A stretch of DNA of 64,000 bases from Paenibacillus lactis (GTDB lineage Bacteria > Bacillota > Bacilli > Paenibacillales > Paenibacillaceae). Position 1 is the first letter of the stretch; every line of letters starts with the position of its first letter. The position numbers and the translations under genes are program-made. The notes beneath the pieces are model-generated. The model was not told the DNA's origin. It searched no databases and saw nothing but the letters and a program-made list of their open reading frames with translations. The DNA lies in NCBI RefSeq assembly GCF_017873605.1, contig NZ_JAGGKI010000009.1, positions 202,110 through 266,109 of the forward strand. Direction: 5' to 3'. This document shows positions 33,779 to 43,669 of the stretch, in pieces.

Positions 33779-35808
33779 AAGTTCACCACTCCGACACTTT
33801 GAATTTCGACGTTCGGCTCAAGCTCGCTGTAGGATAGAACCGGAATATCCTGCATCCCGCGTTCAATCACCTGCCGCAAATACATGCGGATGGCCGGAGA
33901 GGTAAGCAGCACCGGCTGTTGTCCCATCTGGATAATCCGATTCACTTGCTCGCTCAGCTTCTGGAATACATTCTGCGTAGACACCGGGTCCATCGCCAAG
34001 TACGTCCCCTGTTCGCTCTGCTGCACGCTCTCCGCGATTTTCTTCTCAAGCTGCGGTCCGACGGTGATCACCTTCATGGCCTCTCCGTCTTGAGCAAACT
34101 GCTGTGTGATTTGCCTGGAGAGCGCTTGTCTTACATACTCTGTCAGCACATCCGGGTCCTTCGAATAATGCCCGTAATCCGCAAGGGTCTCCAGAATCGT
34201 AACCATGTCGCGAATGGAGATTTTCTCCCGAAGCAGCTTGGCGAGCACCTTCTGTACCTCCCCGATCGTCAGCACGGAAGGGATCAGCTCGTCGACAAGC
34301 ACCGGATAGCTTTCCTTGATGTTGTCGACCAGCGCTTTTGTCTCCTGGCGCCCCAGCAGCTCATGAGCGTGCCGCTTGATCAGCTCTGTCAAATGCGTAG
34401 CTACGACGGAAGGCGGATCCACGACGGTATATCCCGCCAGATCGGCCCGTTCTTTCGTCGCCTCGTCAATCCAGAGGGCCGGCAGCCCGAATGCGGGCTC
34501 CGTCGTTTCGATTCCCGTAACGGAATCGTCCTCGTAGCCGGGACTCATGGCGAGGTAATGATTTAGTAGTAATTCCCCGCCGCCGACAGCATTCCCTTTT
34601 ATTTTTATGACATATTCATTCGGTTTAAGTTGAATATTGTCGCGGATTCGGATCACCGGCACGACCAGTCCAAGTTCAAGCGCGCATTGTCTCCGGATCA
34701 TAATAATCCGATCCAGCAAGTCTCCGCCCTGCTGGGTATCCGCAAGCGGGATCAAGCCGTATCCAAACTCGAATTCGATCGGATCCACCTGCAGCAGGTT
34801 GATGACACTTTCCGGACTGCGAACCTCTTCGATCTGCTGCTCCTCCTCCATCTGCTCCACCTCGACCTGCTTGCGGTCCAGATTGTTCTGCATTCTCCTT
34901 GCTGCTATAAACAGAACAAGCGCGATGGGCGCTGTCGTTATAAAATGAATCGGAGTAAACAATCCCAGCAGCAATACGGTGCCTGATACGATATACAGCA
35001 AGCGTGGATAGGAAAACAGCTGACCTGTCAGATCCTCGGCCAGATTTCCTTCGGAGGAAGCTCTGGTGACGATAAGACCTGCCGATGTCGATATGAGAAG
35101 CGCCGGAATCTGGCTGACCAGTCCATCCCCGATCGTCAGGATCGAGTACGTGCTCATCGCTTCGGGAAACGACATGCCATGAATCGAGATCCCGATAATA
35201 AATCCGCCGATCAGGTTGATCAGCAGGATGATGATCGAAGCGATGGCATCCCCTTTTACGAACTTGCTGGCACCGTCCATCGCACCGTAAAAGTCGGCCT
35301 CCCGCTCGATTTTCCGTCTGCGCTCCCGAGCTTGCTGTTCGTTGATTAGGCCTGCATTCAAATCGGCATCAATGCTCATCTGCTTACCGGGCATGGCGTC
35401 CAGCGTAAATCGTGCGGCAACCTCAGCCACGCGCTCGGAGCCTTTCGTTATGACGATAAACTGAACCACGATCAAAATTAAAAAGACGATGAACCCGACC
35501 GCGATTTCGCCATTGGCAATCCAGCTGCCGAAGGTAGCGACAACCTCACCCGCATTGGCTTCGGACAAAATCAGCTTGGTTGTCGATATGTTCAGCGCAA
35601 CCCGAAACAAGGTCGTGATGAGAAGCAGGGAAGGAAATATCGAAAAGTCCAGCGCTTCTTTCGTGTTCATGGCCACCAGCAGGATGATCAGTGCCACCGA
35701 TATATTGATGATAAGCAGTAAATCCAGCAGCCAGATCGGGATCGGAAGAATCATCATAAGTACGATGCCAATGACACCCGCAAGGACAGATAGATCTTTT
35801 ATTTTCAC
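33775..35808 (-). CDS. flhA: Flagellar type III export gate protein FlhA
   Basis: 677 residues: about eight membrane helices in the first 310, then a cytosolic domain that docks substrate-chaperone complexes. Conserved SRPGKQMSIDADLNAG-like segment seen as GKQMSIDADLNAGLI near 145, and READFYGAMDGASKFVKGDA. The start is GTG, 10 bases after GGAGG. Followed by flhF with ATGA overlap. Confidence 0.98.
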   Translation of the reverse strand: MKIKDLSVLAGVIGIVLMMILPIPIWLLDLLLIINISVALIILLVAMNTKEALDFSIFPSLLLITTLFRVALNISTTKLILSEANAGEVVATFGSWIANGEIAVGFIVFLILIVVQFIVITKGSERVAEVAARFTLDAMPGKQMSIDADLNAGLINEQQARERRRKIEREADFYGAMDGASKFVKGDAIASIIILLINLIGGFIIGISIHGMSFPEAMSTYSILTIGDGLVSQIPALLISTSAGLIVTRASSEGNLAEDLTGQLFSYPRLLYIVSGTVLLLGLFTPIHFITTAPIALVLFIAARRMQNNLDRKQVEVEQMEEEQQIEEVRSPESVINLLQVDPIEFEFGYGLIPLADTQQGGDLLDRIIMIRRQCALELGLVVPVIRIRDNIQLKPNEYVIKIKGNAVGGGELLLNHYLAMSPGYEDDSVTGIETTEPAFGLPALWIDEATKERADLAGYTVVDPPSVVATHLTELIKRHAHELLGRQETKALVDNIKESYPVLVDELIPSVLTIGEVQKVLAKLLREKISIRDMVTILETLADYGHYSKDPDVLTEYVRQALSRQITQQFAQDGEAMKVITVGPQLEKKIAESVQQSEQGTYLAMDPVSTQNVFQKLSEQVNRIIQMGQQPVLLTSPAIRMYLRQVIERGMQDIPVLSYSELEPNVEIQSVGVVNL

Positions 35809-35832
35809 TGCACTTAGGCCTCCGGTCCCTAA

Positions 35833-36933
35833 TTATTTCGCTTTACCTTTAAGTTTATATACATAGGCCAGCACTTCCGCTACGGCCTGGAACAGGTCTC
35901 CGGGAATGGAATCCCCGATCTCGGACCGTTGGTACAACGCTCGTGCCAGCGGCTTGTTTTCCATCGTTATAATGCCGTGTTCCTTGGCAATTTCCTTGAT
36001 GCGCAGGGCCATATAGTCCTGGCCTTTCGCGATGATCTGCGGAGCTTCCATAGTAGAACCGTCATATTTGAGCGCAACCGCAAAGTGGGTCGGGTTCGTA
36101 ATAATGACGTCTGCGTTCGGTACTTCCTGCATCATTCGTTGCAGCGCCATCCGGCGCTGGCGTTCCCTGATTTTTCCTTTGATCAGCGGATCGCCTTCCA
36201 TTTTCTTAAACTCATCCTTAATGTCCTGCTTTGACATGCGGATGTTTTTTTCGTATTCGTACTTCTGGTACAAATAGTCCAGGACGGACAGGATCAGCAG
36301 GCCAGCCCCGATCTTAAAGCCAAGCGACATCGTAACATTCGCTACAAATTGAAAAATAGTATCCGGACTCTTCGTCGACAAGGAGGAGAATTCCCCTCTG
36401 GCTCCCCAAAGAGTGGTGTATACGAGGTAGCCAATGATCGTTAATTTAAATATGGATTTAAAAAATTCGATCAAGGACCTCATGGAAAAAATATTTTTAA
36501 ATCCTTTGATCGGATCGATCTTGCTGAGCTTCATTTTCAAGGGCTCTCCTGTCAGGAGAAAACCGACCTGAATATAATTTACGACCAGTGAGATCACAAA
36601 CACAGCAACAAACAGCGGTGCGAGCAGCAGCAATATTTGAATGGCATACTCGCCCAAGAGCTGCATGACATTCTCATTCGTTACGTCCATGGAGAGCCGG
36701 TTAAGGTATACGTCCGTAAACAGCCGGACCGTATGGTCTCTCATGTAACCGCCGAACATCAGCATGCACAGGAAAGCGGATAGTAACACCGAGGCGCCCG
36801 ATACTTCCATACTTTTGGCCACTTGACCCTTTTTACGCGTATCCTGGCGTTTCTTCGGCGTCGCTTTTTCCGTCTTCTCCCCAGCAAACAGCTGCAAATC
36901 CACCGGATAACGGTAGGGGGATCGGTTCCGCAT
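35833..36933 (-). CDS. flhB: Flagellar export switch protein FlhB
   Basis: About 366 residues. Four membrane helices; N-terminal EKTEKATPKKRQDTRKKGQ; cytosolic autocleavage motif NPTHFAVAL near 262. It sets the rod/hook to filament export switch. Two ATGs are possible. The one at 36931-36933 was chosen since GGAGG lies nine bases upstream; the earlier one sits directly on the GGAGG. Confidence 0.97.
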   Translation of the reverse strand: MRNRSPYRYPVDLQLFAGEKTEKATPKKRQDTRKKGQVAKSMEVSGASVLLSAFLCMLMFGGYMRDHTVRLFTDVYLNRLSMDVTNENVMQLLGEYAIQILLLLAPLFVAVFVISLVVNYIQVGFLLTGEPLKMKLSKIDPIKGFKNIFSMRSLIEFFKSIFKLTIIGYLVYTTLWGARGEFSSLSTKSPDTIFQFVANVTMSLGFKIGAGLLILSVLDYLYQKYEYEKNIRMSKQDIKDEFKKMEGDPLIKGKIRERQRRMALQRMMQEVPNADVIITNPTHFAVALKYDGSTMEAPQIIAKGQDYMALRIKEIAKEHGIITMENKPLARALYQRSEIGDSIPGDLFQAVAEVLAYVYKLKGKAK

Positions 36934-36938
36934 CCTCT

Positions 36939-37742
36939 TCATCCTCCTTGCGCCGTTCCCTCGTGTAAGACGCCGAGCAGCTGCCGGAGCGCCTCGAACA
37001 TTTGGGCGAACAAATGATCAAATAATGACACAAGTCCCGGCATAAGCAGCATCAGCAGCACTAACCCGACCAGAATCTTAAGAATAATGCCGATGACAAA
37101 TACGTTGAACTGCGGTGCCGTTCTCGCCAAGAAGCCGAGGCCGACATCGGTCAGAAACAAGGCCGCCACAAGCGGAGCCGCCATTTGAAGGGCAAGCATG
37201 AACGAGTGGGCAAAGGTTCTGACAAGAATATCCGTAACGCTGCCGTCTAGAATCTTTGAAAATACGTTGCCCGTTATAGGCACCCAATCATAGCTGTACA
37301 TAATGGCATCGAGCAGATAATGATGGCCGTTCATGCCAAGGAATACGAGCAATGCGAGATAGTACTTAAAGTTGCCGATCAGCGGCATGGATGCGCCCGT
37401 AAACGGATCGATGACGTTGGCCATGCTAAAGCCGATCTGGATATCGATCAGCGCGCCGGCCGTTTGGACGACGGCCATGATCAGATAGGCGGTGAAGCCG
37501 AGCAGCAGTCCTACCAGCACTTCCTGGACAATCAGCAGAGCATAGGATAGATCCTGCGGCACCGTTTCTCCTATTCCGAACGTAAGATAAACGATGACTG
37601 TAAGCAGAAAGGAAAACCCGATTTTAAATGAAGTCGGGATGCCCCGCGATGTAAATACTGGAGCTATTACAAAAAAAGATGTTATTCGACAAAAAACAAG
37701 CATAAAGACAGGTATACTTTGCTGCAACCATTCCATGGACAC
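36939..37742 (-). CDS. fliR: Flagellar export protein FliR
   Basis: 267 residues, six or so hydrophobic helices, part of the FliPQR export gate. FCRITSFFVIAPVFTSRGIP near 17-36, then SLVIxxx-like LIVQEVLVGLLLGF and MQIAAPxx-like LQMAAPLVAALFLTDVGLG. The start is GTG at 37742 or ATG two codons later; the ribosome site is weak in either case. Confidence 0.95.
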   Translation of the reverse strand: MSMEWLQQSIPVFMLVFCRITSFFVIAPVFTSRGIPTSFKIGFSFLLTVIVYLTFGIGETVPQDLSYALLIVQEVLVGLLLGFTAYLIMAVVQTAGALIDIQIGFSMANVIDPFTGASMPLIGNFKYYLALLVFLGMNGHHYLLDAIMYSYDWVPITGNVFSKILDGSVTDILVRTFAHSFMLALQMAAPLVAALFLTDVGLGFLARTAPQFNVFVIGIILKILVGLVLLMLLMPGLVSLFDHLFAQMFEALRQLLGVLHEGTAQGG

Positions 37743-37747
37743 TCAGC

Positions 37748-38017
37748 CTATCCGATATATTTGTAGAGATTGTCCAAAATTCCGTGGGTGAAATCCACCA
37801 ACGTTGTCAATATCCAAGGACCGAACAGCAGGAGCGCGATAAGAACAATTATGATCTTTGGAACGAATGCCAGCGTCTGCTCCTGTATCTGCGTCGTCGC
37901 TTGGAAAATACTTATGATAAGTCCCACTACCAGAGCGAGAACCAGCATGGGCGCGCTCACTTGAAGCACAATGTAAACGGCCTGCCCTGCAAGGCCGATA
38001 ATAAATTCAGAGCTCAC
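37748..38017 (-). CDS. fliQ: Flagellar export protein FliQ
   Basis: 89 residues with two membrane helices: VYIVLQVSAPMLVLALVVGL and IIIVLIALLLFGPWILTTLV, with the family's FQATTQIQEQTLAFVPK between them. Gate component with FliP and FliR. GTG start preceded by AGGGGGACTCGCC. Confidence 0.96.
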   Translation of the reverse strand: MSSEFIIGLAGQAVYIVLQVSAPMLVLALVVGLIISIFQATTQIQEQTLAFVPKIIIVLIALLLFGPWILTTLVDFTHGILDNLYKYIG

Positions 38018-38058
38018 GGCGAGTCCCCCTGTATTCGAATTACTTGCCGTTTCAAACG

Positions 38059-38811
38059 TTACGGATTAAAGCTCATCAGCATGGATTTGACCACCAGATA
38101 CCAGCCGTCCACAAGGACAAAGAGCAATATTTTGAACGGCAGCGAGATCATGACCGGCGGAAGCATCATCATCCCCATCGCCATCAGAACGCTGGCAACG
38201 ACAATATCGATGACCAGAAACGGAATGAAGATCATAAAGCCCATCTGAAAGCCTGTCTTCAGCTCACTGATGGCAAAGGCCGGCACCATGACGGTCAACG
38301 GGATGTCCTCGTACGACTCCGGCTTCTCTGTTCCCGTGTAATTCATGAACAGCAGCAGATCTTTCTCCCGCGTATGGGAGAACATGAATTTCTTGATCGG
38401 ATCCTGGGCCTTCTGCAGCGCCTCGGTTTGGCTGATTTCACCCTTGAGATACGGCTGCAGCGCAACCTCGTTCATGGTTGAAAACGTCGGAGCCATAACG
38501 AACAAGGTAAGGAAGAGGGCTAACCCGATCAACACTTGGTTCGGCGGAGTTTGCTGTGTTCCAAGAGATGTGCGGACAAACCCGAGTACAATGACGATCC
38601 GCGTAAAGCTTGTCATCAGCACGAGCAAGGCCGGTGCAATGCTAAGAACGGTAATCAGGAGGATCAAGGACAACGAGCTTGTCCCCGGAGTCTCCCCTTC
38701 CCCGCCGATTTGAATATCGATGTTCGGAATCGGATCTGCAAATGCCGTACGGGATAGCAGCATCCCGGCCAGCATAAACATCGTGATAGCAATCGTAATC
38801 TTTTTATTCAT
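38059..38811 (-). CDS. fliP: Flagellar export protein FliP
   Basis: 250 residues. Cleavable signal peptide (MNKKITIAITMFMLAG to AFA, about 25 residues), then four membrane helices. MTSFTRIVIVLGFVRTSLGT near 66-85 and VDGWYLVVKSM near the end are typical. ATG overlaps the fliO stop as ATGA. Confidence 0.97.
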   Translation of the reverse strand: MNKKITIAITMFMLAGMLLSRTAFADPIPNIDIQIGGEGETPGTSSLSLILLITVLSIAPALLVLMTSFTRIVIVLGFVRTSLGTQQTPPNQVLIGLALFLTLFVMAPTFSTMNEVALQPYLKGEISQTEALQKAQDPIKKFMFSHTREKDLLLFMNYTGTEKPESYEDIPLTVMVPAFAISELKTGFQMGFMIFIPFLVIDIVVASVLMAMGMMMLPPVMISLPFKILLFVLVDGWYLVVKSMLMSFNP

Positions 38812-39332
38812 GAATCCTTATGATCCTCCCGCAGCAATTCTTCGACCTTTTGTTTCCGGTTCGGTACGCTGCGCAGTTTAGATTCGAACACCTCGTGAAA
38901 AGAGGAGCTGTCATCCCATTCGATTTCTTCCGGTTGCTTGTTTTTACGGAGTTTTGCCGCCAATTTGCTTACAAAAGGCGGCAGCGCCCCGCTGTACATT
39001 CCTGAATCCTGTTCAAATGCCGCCTGAATCAGCGCGACCTCCGCGGGATCGGAAATTTTGTCCAAGAGCCGAACGTCTTCGCCAACCCCGATCACATAGA
39101 TGTTGCCCCCGATTTCAACGAGCTGAAGGGATTTGTTAGGGCCCATCCCAACCGCACCGAGCGTACGAATGGAGCGGCCCTGCATCCAGCTCTGATTCTT
39201 TTTGCCTAAGAAGCGAATCAGGAGAACGATCAATGCGATGATGATGGCAAGAACGACAAAGACATAAAATAACTGTAAATAATATCCGCCAGTACCACCT
39301 GTGCCGATTTCATCGGAAGCCGCCATCATCAT
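38808..39332 (-). CDS. fliO: Flagellar biosynthesis protein FliO (FliZ)
   Basis: About 174 residues. One membrane helix near 18-40 (FYVFVVLAIIIALIVLLIRF), then RSIRTLGAVGMGPNKSLQLV and GGNIYVIGVGEDVRLLDKIS, the FliO domain, and a charged tail. The first of three tandem ATGs was chosen, with AAGGA nine bases upstream. Helps assemble FliP. Confidence 0.92.
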   Translation of the reverse strand: MMMAASDEIGTGGTGGYYLQLFYVFVVLAIIIALIVLLIRFLGKKNQSWMQGRSIRTLGAVGMGPNKSLQLVEIGGNIYVIGVGEDVRLLDKISDPAEVALIQAAFEQDSGMYSGALPPFVSKLAAKLRKNKQPEEIEWDDSSSFHEVFESKLRSVPNRKQKVEELLREDHKDS

Positions 39333-39344
39333 AAGAAACAATCC

Positions 39345-39710
39345 TTATACGCCAAGCGTTTTGTTGATGGCTTCAATGACGCGGTCCGATTGGAACGGCT
39401 TAACGATAAAGTCCTTCGCTCCGGCTTGGATGGCATCGATAACCATCGCTTGTTGACCCATCGCGGAACACATGATGACTTTTGCGTTAGGATCAATCTT
39501 TTTAATTTCCTTGAGCGCAGCGATCCCATCCATTTCAGGCATCGTAATATCCATCGTAATCAGATCCGGACGAAGCTCTTTAAATTTCTCGATCGCCTGC
39601 GAGCCGTCCTGAGCCTCGCCTACAACCTCGAATCCGTTCTTGACCAGAATGTCACGGATCATCATTCTCATAAATGCAGCGTCGTCCACAATCAGAATTC
39701 GGTTAGCCAT
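39345..39710 (-). CDS. cheY: Chemotaxis response regulator CheY
   Basis: 121-residue stand-alone receiver: acidic pair DD9-10, phosphorylated Asp54 in ITMDITMPEMDG, Ser82 in CSAM, Lys104 in VKPF. ATG follows GGGAGG. As in B. subtilis it lies inside the export gene row between fliY and fliO. Confidence 0.97.
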   Translation of the reverse strand: MANRILIVDDAAFMRMMIRDILVKNGFEVVGEAQDGSQAIEKFKELRPDLITMDITMPEMDGIAALKEIKKIDPNAKVIMCSAMGQQAMVIDAIQAGAKDFIVKPFQSDRVIEAINKTLGV

Positions 39711-39738
39711 TGATAAAAATCCTCCCTAAATGTTTGTG

Positions 39739-41007
39739 CTATTGTAATTTTTGAATTCGGTCCCATTGGCTCACGATATCCGTCACACGTACGCCAAAGT
39801 TCTCATCGATGACGACAACCTCGCCTTTGGCAATCAGCTTATGATTGACCAGGATGTCTACCGGTTCACCCGCCAGCTTGTCCAGCTCGATAATCGAACC
39901 TTGGGACATTTCCAGGATATCCTTAATTTGCTTCTGAGTCCTTCCTAATTCTACGGTGACCTTAAGAGGAATGTCCATCAGCAAGTTCAGATTGTTTTCA
40001 TCCACCTGCGGGTAAGGCGCCGATTGAAAATTGGCGAACTGCACCGGCTGCACGTTCACATTCCGGCCGTGCATGCCGCCGTAATGCTGCGGCCCCGTCT
40101 GCGGAGGCATTTGCGGCTGTCCATACGGCATCGCATTCGGAGCCTGTCCTCCTTGGGGTTGCATGGCCGCATTGTAACCATAATGAGCTTCTTCTTGCGC
40201 ATTCCCTGCATCCTGTGCATAAGCGGGCGGCTGGGTAGGCTGAGCTGCCGGTTCTTGCGCCGGAGCCGGGGCCGGTGTCTCTACCGCCGCTGCAGTCTCT
40301 TGTTTCACAGGCTGAGGCTCATCCGTGCCGTTAATCAGCATGCGAACCATGTCTTTGGAAAATTGAACAGGGAGCAGCTGCATGATGGTCGAATCAATCA
40401 AGTCGCCGATAATCAGACGGAACGAAATTTTGATCAAGGTTTCGTCCTGCGGCAGATTGTTGACGCCTTCTCCGCTCACCATGTTCAAAATATCGATGCC
40501 CGGCGGCGAAATATTGACAAACCGGTTGAATATCGTGGACATGCTCGTTGCGGAAGAGCCCATCATCTGGTTCATCGCTTCCTGGACGGCACTGATATGG
40601 ATTTCGTTTAACTCCCCTTCTTCGGGGTTGCCTTCTCCGCCCAGCATCAAGTCTGCGATCACCTGGGCGTCGCGAGTCTTGATCACGAGAGAGTTGATGC
40701 CTTCGAAGCCGTCGACATACGTAACATGAACGGCAACATGCGGCTTTGGAAACTCCTCCTCGAACTGGCTTCGCTTGATGATGGACACTCTCGGCGTCGT
40801 AATATCTACTTTCTTGCCGAGGAGCGTGGATAAGGCCGTAGCGGCGCTGCCAAAGGTAATGTTACCGATCTCCCCTAGCGCATCCTGCTCCAGAGGCGTC
40901 AATACATCATCTACGGTAGCCGCCGAAGAAGAAGGATCCGATGCCATTTCCGACTGCTTCAGCAAGGCGTCGATTTCTTCCTGGGATAAATAATCTTTAC
41001 TCGTCAA
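39739..41007 (-). CDS. fliY: Flagellar switch protein / CheY-P phosphatase FliY
   Basis: About 422 residues. N-terminal DYLSQEEIDALLKQ resembles FliM's CheY-binding peptide. CheC-like phosphatase motifs ALGEIGNITFGSAATAL and VQEAMNQMMGSSATSM follow. A long P/Q/A/Y-rich linker lies at about 230-325, then a FliN domain (DIPLKVTVELGRTQKQIKD, VTDIVSQWDRI). The start is TTG nine bases after AAGGAG, overlapping the fliM 3' end by 11 bp. Confidence 0.95.
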   Translation of the reverse strand: MTSKDYLSQEEIDALLKQSEMASDPSSSAATVDDVLTPLEQDALGEIGNITFGSAATALSTLLGKKVDITTPRVSIIKRSQFEEEFPKPHVAVHVTYVDGFEGINSLVIKTRDAQVIADLMLGGEGNPEEGELNEIHISAVQEAMNQMMGSSATSMSTIFNRFVNISPPGIDILNMVSGEGVNNLPQDETLIKISFRLIIGDLIDSTIMQLLPVQFSKDMVRMLINGTDEPQPVKQETAAAVETPAPAPAQEPAAQPTQPPAYAQDAGNAQEEAHYGYNAAMQPQGGQAPNAMPYGQPQMPPQTGPQHYGGMHGRNVNVQPVQFANFQSAPYPQVDENNLNLLMDIPLKVTVELGRTQKQIKDILEMSQGSIIELDKLAGEPVDILVNHKLIAKGEVVVIDENFGVRVTDIVSQWDRIQKLQ

Positions 41008-41995
41008 GTTCTTCAGCTCCTTCGATGACAATTTCATCGATTTGTACAGCAACCCGGTCTTTTACCGTTCCGGGACTGCCAATAAACTTCAGTCTGTCGC
41101 CGACCTTGATGGATAACCCGTCATGCACCGGCTTGTTCAGTGAAATAACGTCCCCGACCGAGAGTCCTAAAAATTCGGAGACGGTCAGCTGTGAAACGCC
41201 AAGCTCGGCAACGATCGGAAGCTGAGCTTTGCTTACCCGCTGCTTAAGCGCGTCCACTTCCTCGGGGATTCTGGCTTTTTTCTCAGAGATGAACCACTGA
41301 TGCGCGGACAGCTTGGACATGATCGGTTCCAGCACGACATGGGGAATACAGAGATTGATCATTCCCGTGGTATCGCCGATTTTAGTGCTCAGCGAGATCA
41401 GCGCAATGGTTTCGTTCGGGGAAACGATCTGCATAAACTGAGGATTCGTTTCCAGCGCCTCAAGCCGCGGAGAAATATCCAGCACCGTTTTCCAGGCCTC
41501 CTTGAGGCTGTCGAAAGCCCGGCTGAAAATCCGTTCCATGATAATGGTCTCGATTTCGGTCATCGAGTTGATCGTGGACGGCGCGACCCCGGTTCCTCCC
41601 AGCAGGCGGTCCAGCATCGCATAGGCGATGTTTGGATGAACCTCAAGCACCATTCGCCCTTCGAGCGGCTCAGCTTCAAAAATGTTGAGCACCGTCATTT
41701 TCGGTATGGAACGTATGAATTCATCGTATGGGAGCTGTTCAACCTGCACCACATTGATTTGCACAAAAGTACGCAGCTGTGCCGAGAAATATGTTGTAAG
41801 ATAACGTGCGAAATTTTCATGGATACGTGTCAAGCTGCGAATATGGTCCTTTGAGAAGCGAAGCGCTCTTTTGAAATCATAAGAACGAATCTTCTTCTGC
41901 GTTTCCTCTTTCTTCAGCTCCTCCGCATCCATCTCACCGGAAGAGAGCGCGGCCAATAGGGCGTCGATCTCATTCTGCGATAATACATCAACCAT
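40997..41995 (-). CDS. fliM: Flagellar motor switch protein FliM
   Basis: 332 residues. N-terminal CheY-P binding peptide VLSQNEIDALLAALSSGE; RSLTRIHENFARYLTTYFSA near 54-73; a CheC-like middle domain; and a C-terminal SpoA domain with GVSQLTVSEFLGLSVGDVIS. Forms the switch complex with FliG and FliY. ATG after the GGGGGTGAG site. Confidence 0.97.
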   Translation of the reverse strand: MVDVLSQNEIDALLAALSSGEMDAEELKKEETQKKIRSYDFKRALRFSKDHIRSLTRIHENFARYLTTYFSAQLRTFVQINVVQVEQLPYDEFIRSIPKMTVLNIFEAEPLEGRMVLEVHPNIAYAMLDRLLGGTGVAPSTINSMTEIETIIMERIFSRAFDSLKEAWKTVLDISPRLEALETNPQFMQIVSPNETIALISLSTKIGDTTGMINLCIPHVVLEPIMSKLSAHQWFISEKKARIPEEVDALKQRVSKAQLPIVAELGVSQLTVSEFLGLSVGDVISLNKPVHDGLSIKVGDRLKFIGSPGTVKDRVAVQIDEIVIEGAEELDE

Positions 41996-42030
41996 CTACT
42001 CACCCCCTTACAGGTCATCCGACGAACAGT

Positions 42031-42492
42031 CTAGATTCCGGCGATCAGCACATCGGTCATATCGATTTGAATCAATCTGCCGGACGTTAACGACTTGTTG
42101 ATCAGATTCTGCAGCTTGGCAGTAAACTGTTCACGGCCCTTCGAATCGTTTAACAGCTCGGGCTCCGTGTCGGCTAACGTCTTGATAATGATCGGTTTGA
42201 TCTTGATTTCCTTGATTTTGTCGAATTCCGCCTTAGCTTTCTTGTCGCTTAACTGAAATGCAAAAGCCATCTGGGCAATGTACTGTGGATCCGCCAGATT
42301 TGTCTTAATGCCGGTAATTTCCGATGTCATCTCCACGATCTCGTCTGCCGACAGATTCGCAGCGGCAGGCTTGTCGCTGGCCGAAGCGGTTTTCGGTTCC
42401 TCCGTCAGCTTGTCGGACAACAAGAATATCGCAAGCACGATCAATGTGATGGACAACAAAATCGTAATTAACCAGGGTAGCATCTTTTTCAT
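42031..42492 (-). CDS. fliL: Flagellar basal body-associated protein FliL
   Basis: 153 residues: a single membrane anchor at 5-25 (PWLITILLSITLIVLAIFLL), then an extracytoplasmic domain ending RLIQIDMTDVLIAGI. Associates with stators. ATG after GGAGGAACCTTC, overlapping flbD as ATGA. Confidence 0.93.
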   Translation of the reverse strand: MKKMLPWLITILLSITLIVLAIFLLSDKLTEEPKTASASDKPAAANLSADEIVEMTSEITGIKTNLADPQYIAQMAFAFQLSDKKAKAEFDKIKEIKIKPIIIKTLADTEPELLNDSKGREQFTAKLQNLINKSLTSGRLIQIDMTDVLIAGI

Positions 42493-42713
42493 GAAGGTTC
42501 CTCCATTTGCTGCACTTTAATGGTTGCTTGATGAATGCCAACCTCGTGATGATACGCTTTAATGGAAGCTACGATGTCATTTGCACTTTCCAACACAATC
42601 AATCGTTTTCCATTAATCAATGTGATATAGGTGTCCGGAGTCTCTTCAACCATTTCGATCAGCAGTGCGTTAAGCCACATCTGCGACCCGTTTAACCTCG
42701 TTACCGATATCAT
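42489..42713 (-). CDS. flbD: FlbD-family flagellar protein (YlzI)
   Basis: 74 residues, the short FlbD family of Firmicutes: ISVTRLNGSQMWLNALLIEM, VEETPDTYITLINGKRLIVL. ATG follows AAGGAGGCAGCCC. Unrelated to the Caulobacter regulator of the same name. Function is not established. Confidence 0.9.
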   Translation of the reverse strand: MISVTRLNGSQMWLNALLIEMVEETPDTYITLINGKRLIVLESANDIVASIKAYHHEVGIHQATIKVQQMEEPS

Positions 42714-42765
42714 GGGCTGCCTCCTTGTTCATAAAAGGGAGGGAGGATCCCCCCCTGATCCAACC

Positions 42766-43590
42766 TTATCGTTTCAGATTAACGACTTCCTGGAGCACTT
42801 CATCGGAGGTGGTGATGATCCGTGAATTGGCCTGGAAGCCGCGCTGTGCCACGATCATCTCGGAGAACTCGCCCGTCAGGTCCACATTGGACATTTCCAG
42901 CTGCCCCGAAATGATTGCACCGGTGCCTTCCTCTGCGTTATTGCCTTCGAACATGACAGCCTCGAGGTCTCCGTCCGGCACTGCGTTCAATGTCACGCGA
43001 TACAGATTGCCGCCAATCTTCTCCAAACCTTCAGGGTTCGGCACCTTCGCTACCCCGATAATCGCGCCTTCAGCCGTTGTTCCGTCACTCATCTTCTGGA
43101 TGATGGCACCGTTCTGAGCGATCGTGAACGCAGTTACGTCGTCTTCCAGCGTGATCGGCTCGCCACCGGAGTCGAGCACTAGGAAACCGTCAGACGTTAC
43201 AAGGTTTCGCGCAACGTCGACATGGAAATCGCCGGCACGGGTCAGGAAAGGAACTTCCTGGTCATCGCTCAGCTTGACCATGAAAAATCCGTCCCCGTCG
43301 ATGCGTAAATCCGTCGGGTTGTTGGTGACCATGGCGCTTCCCGGCGTATGCAGGGTATCGATCGAGCCGATCGTTACACCAAGGCCGATCTGCTTGGCAT
43401 TAACGCCGCCTGTCGGATCGTCCGTTCCCGGCGTCACGCCGGACACCGTCTGGCTAAGAATATCTTTAAACATTACCCGTCCAGCCTTAAATCCAACGGT
43501 ATTGACATTGGCAATATTGTTGCCGATTACGTCCAGCTTGGTCTGAAAGCCTCTCATCCCGGAAATACCGGAGTACATGGATCTTAACAC
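42766..43590 (-). CDS. flgE: Flagellar hook protein FlgE (FlgG-like)
   Basis: 274 residues. Rod/hook family N-terminus MLRSMYSGISGMRGFQTKLD then VIGNNIANVNTVGFKAGR; internal DLRIDGDGFFMV; C-terminus MSNVDLTGEFSEMIVAQRGF then ANSRIITTSDEVLQ. Size and position after flgD match the B. subtilis hook gene; some annotations would call it flgG. The start is GTG, ten bases after GGAGG. Confidence 0.92.
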   Translation of the reverse strand: MLRSMYSGISGMRGFQTKLDVIGNNIANVNTVGFKAGRVMFKDILSQTVSGVTPGTDDPTGGVNAKQIGLGVTIGSIDTLHTPGSAMVTNNPTDLRIDGDGFFMVKLSDDQEVPFLTRAGDFHVDVARNLVTSDGFLVLDSGGEPITLEDDVTAFTIAQNGAIIQKMSDGTTAEGAIIGVAKVPNPEGLEKIGGNLYRVTLNAVPDGDLEAVMFEGNNAEEGTGAIISGQLEMSNVDLTGEFSEMIVAQRGFQANSRIITTSDEVLQEVVNLKR

Positions 43591-43669
43591 AGGGATTCAT
43601 CCTCCTTCTTATATGGGCCGCTTCTGTCGGTCGGCGGCCGCCTGGCTTCCTGACGGGCCAGCCAGTAAA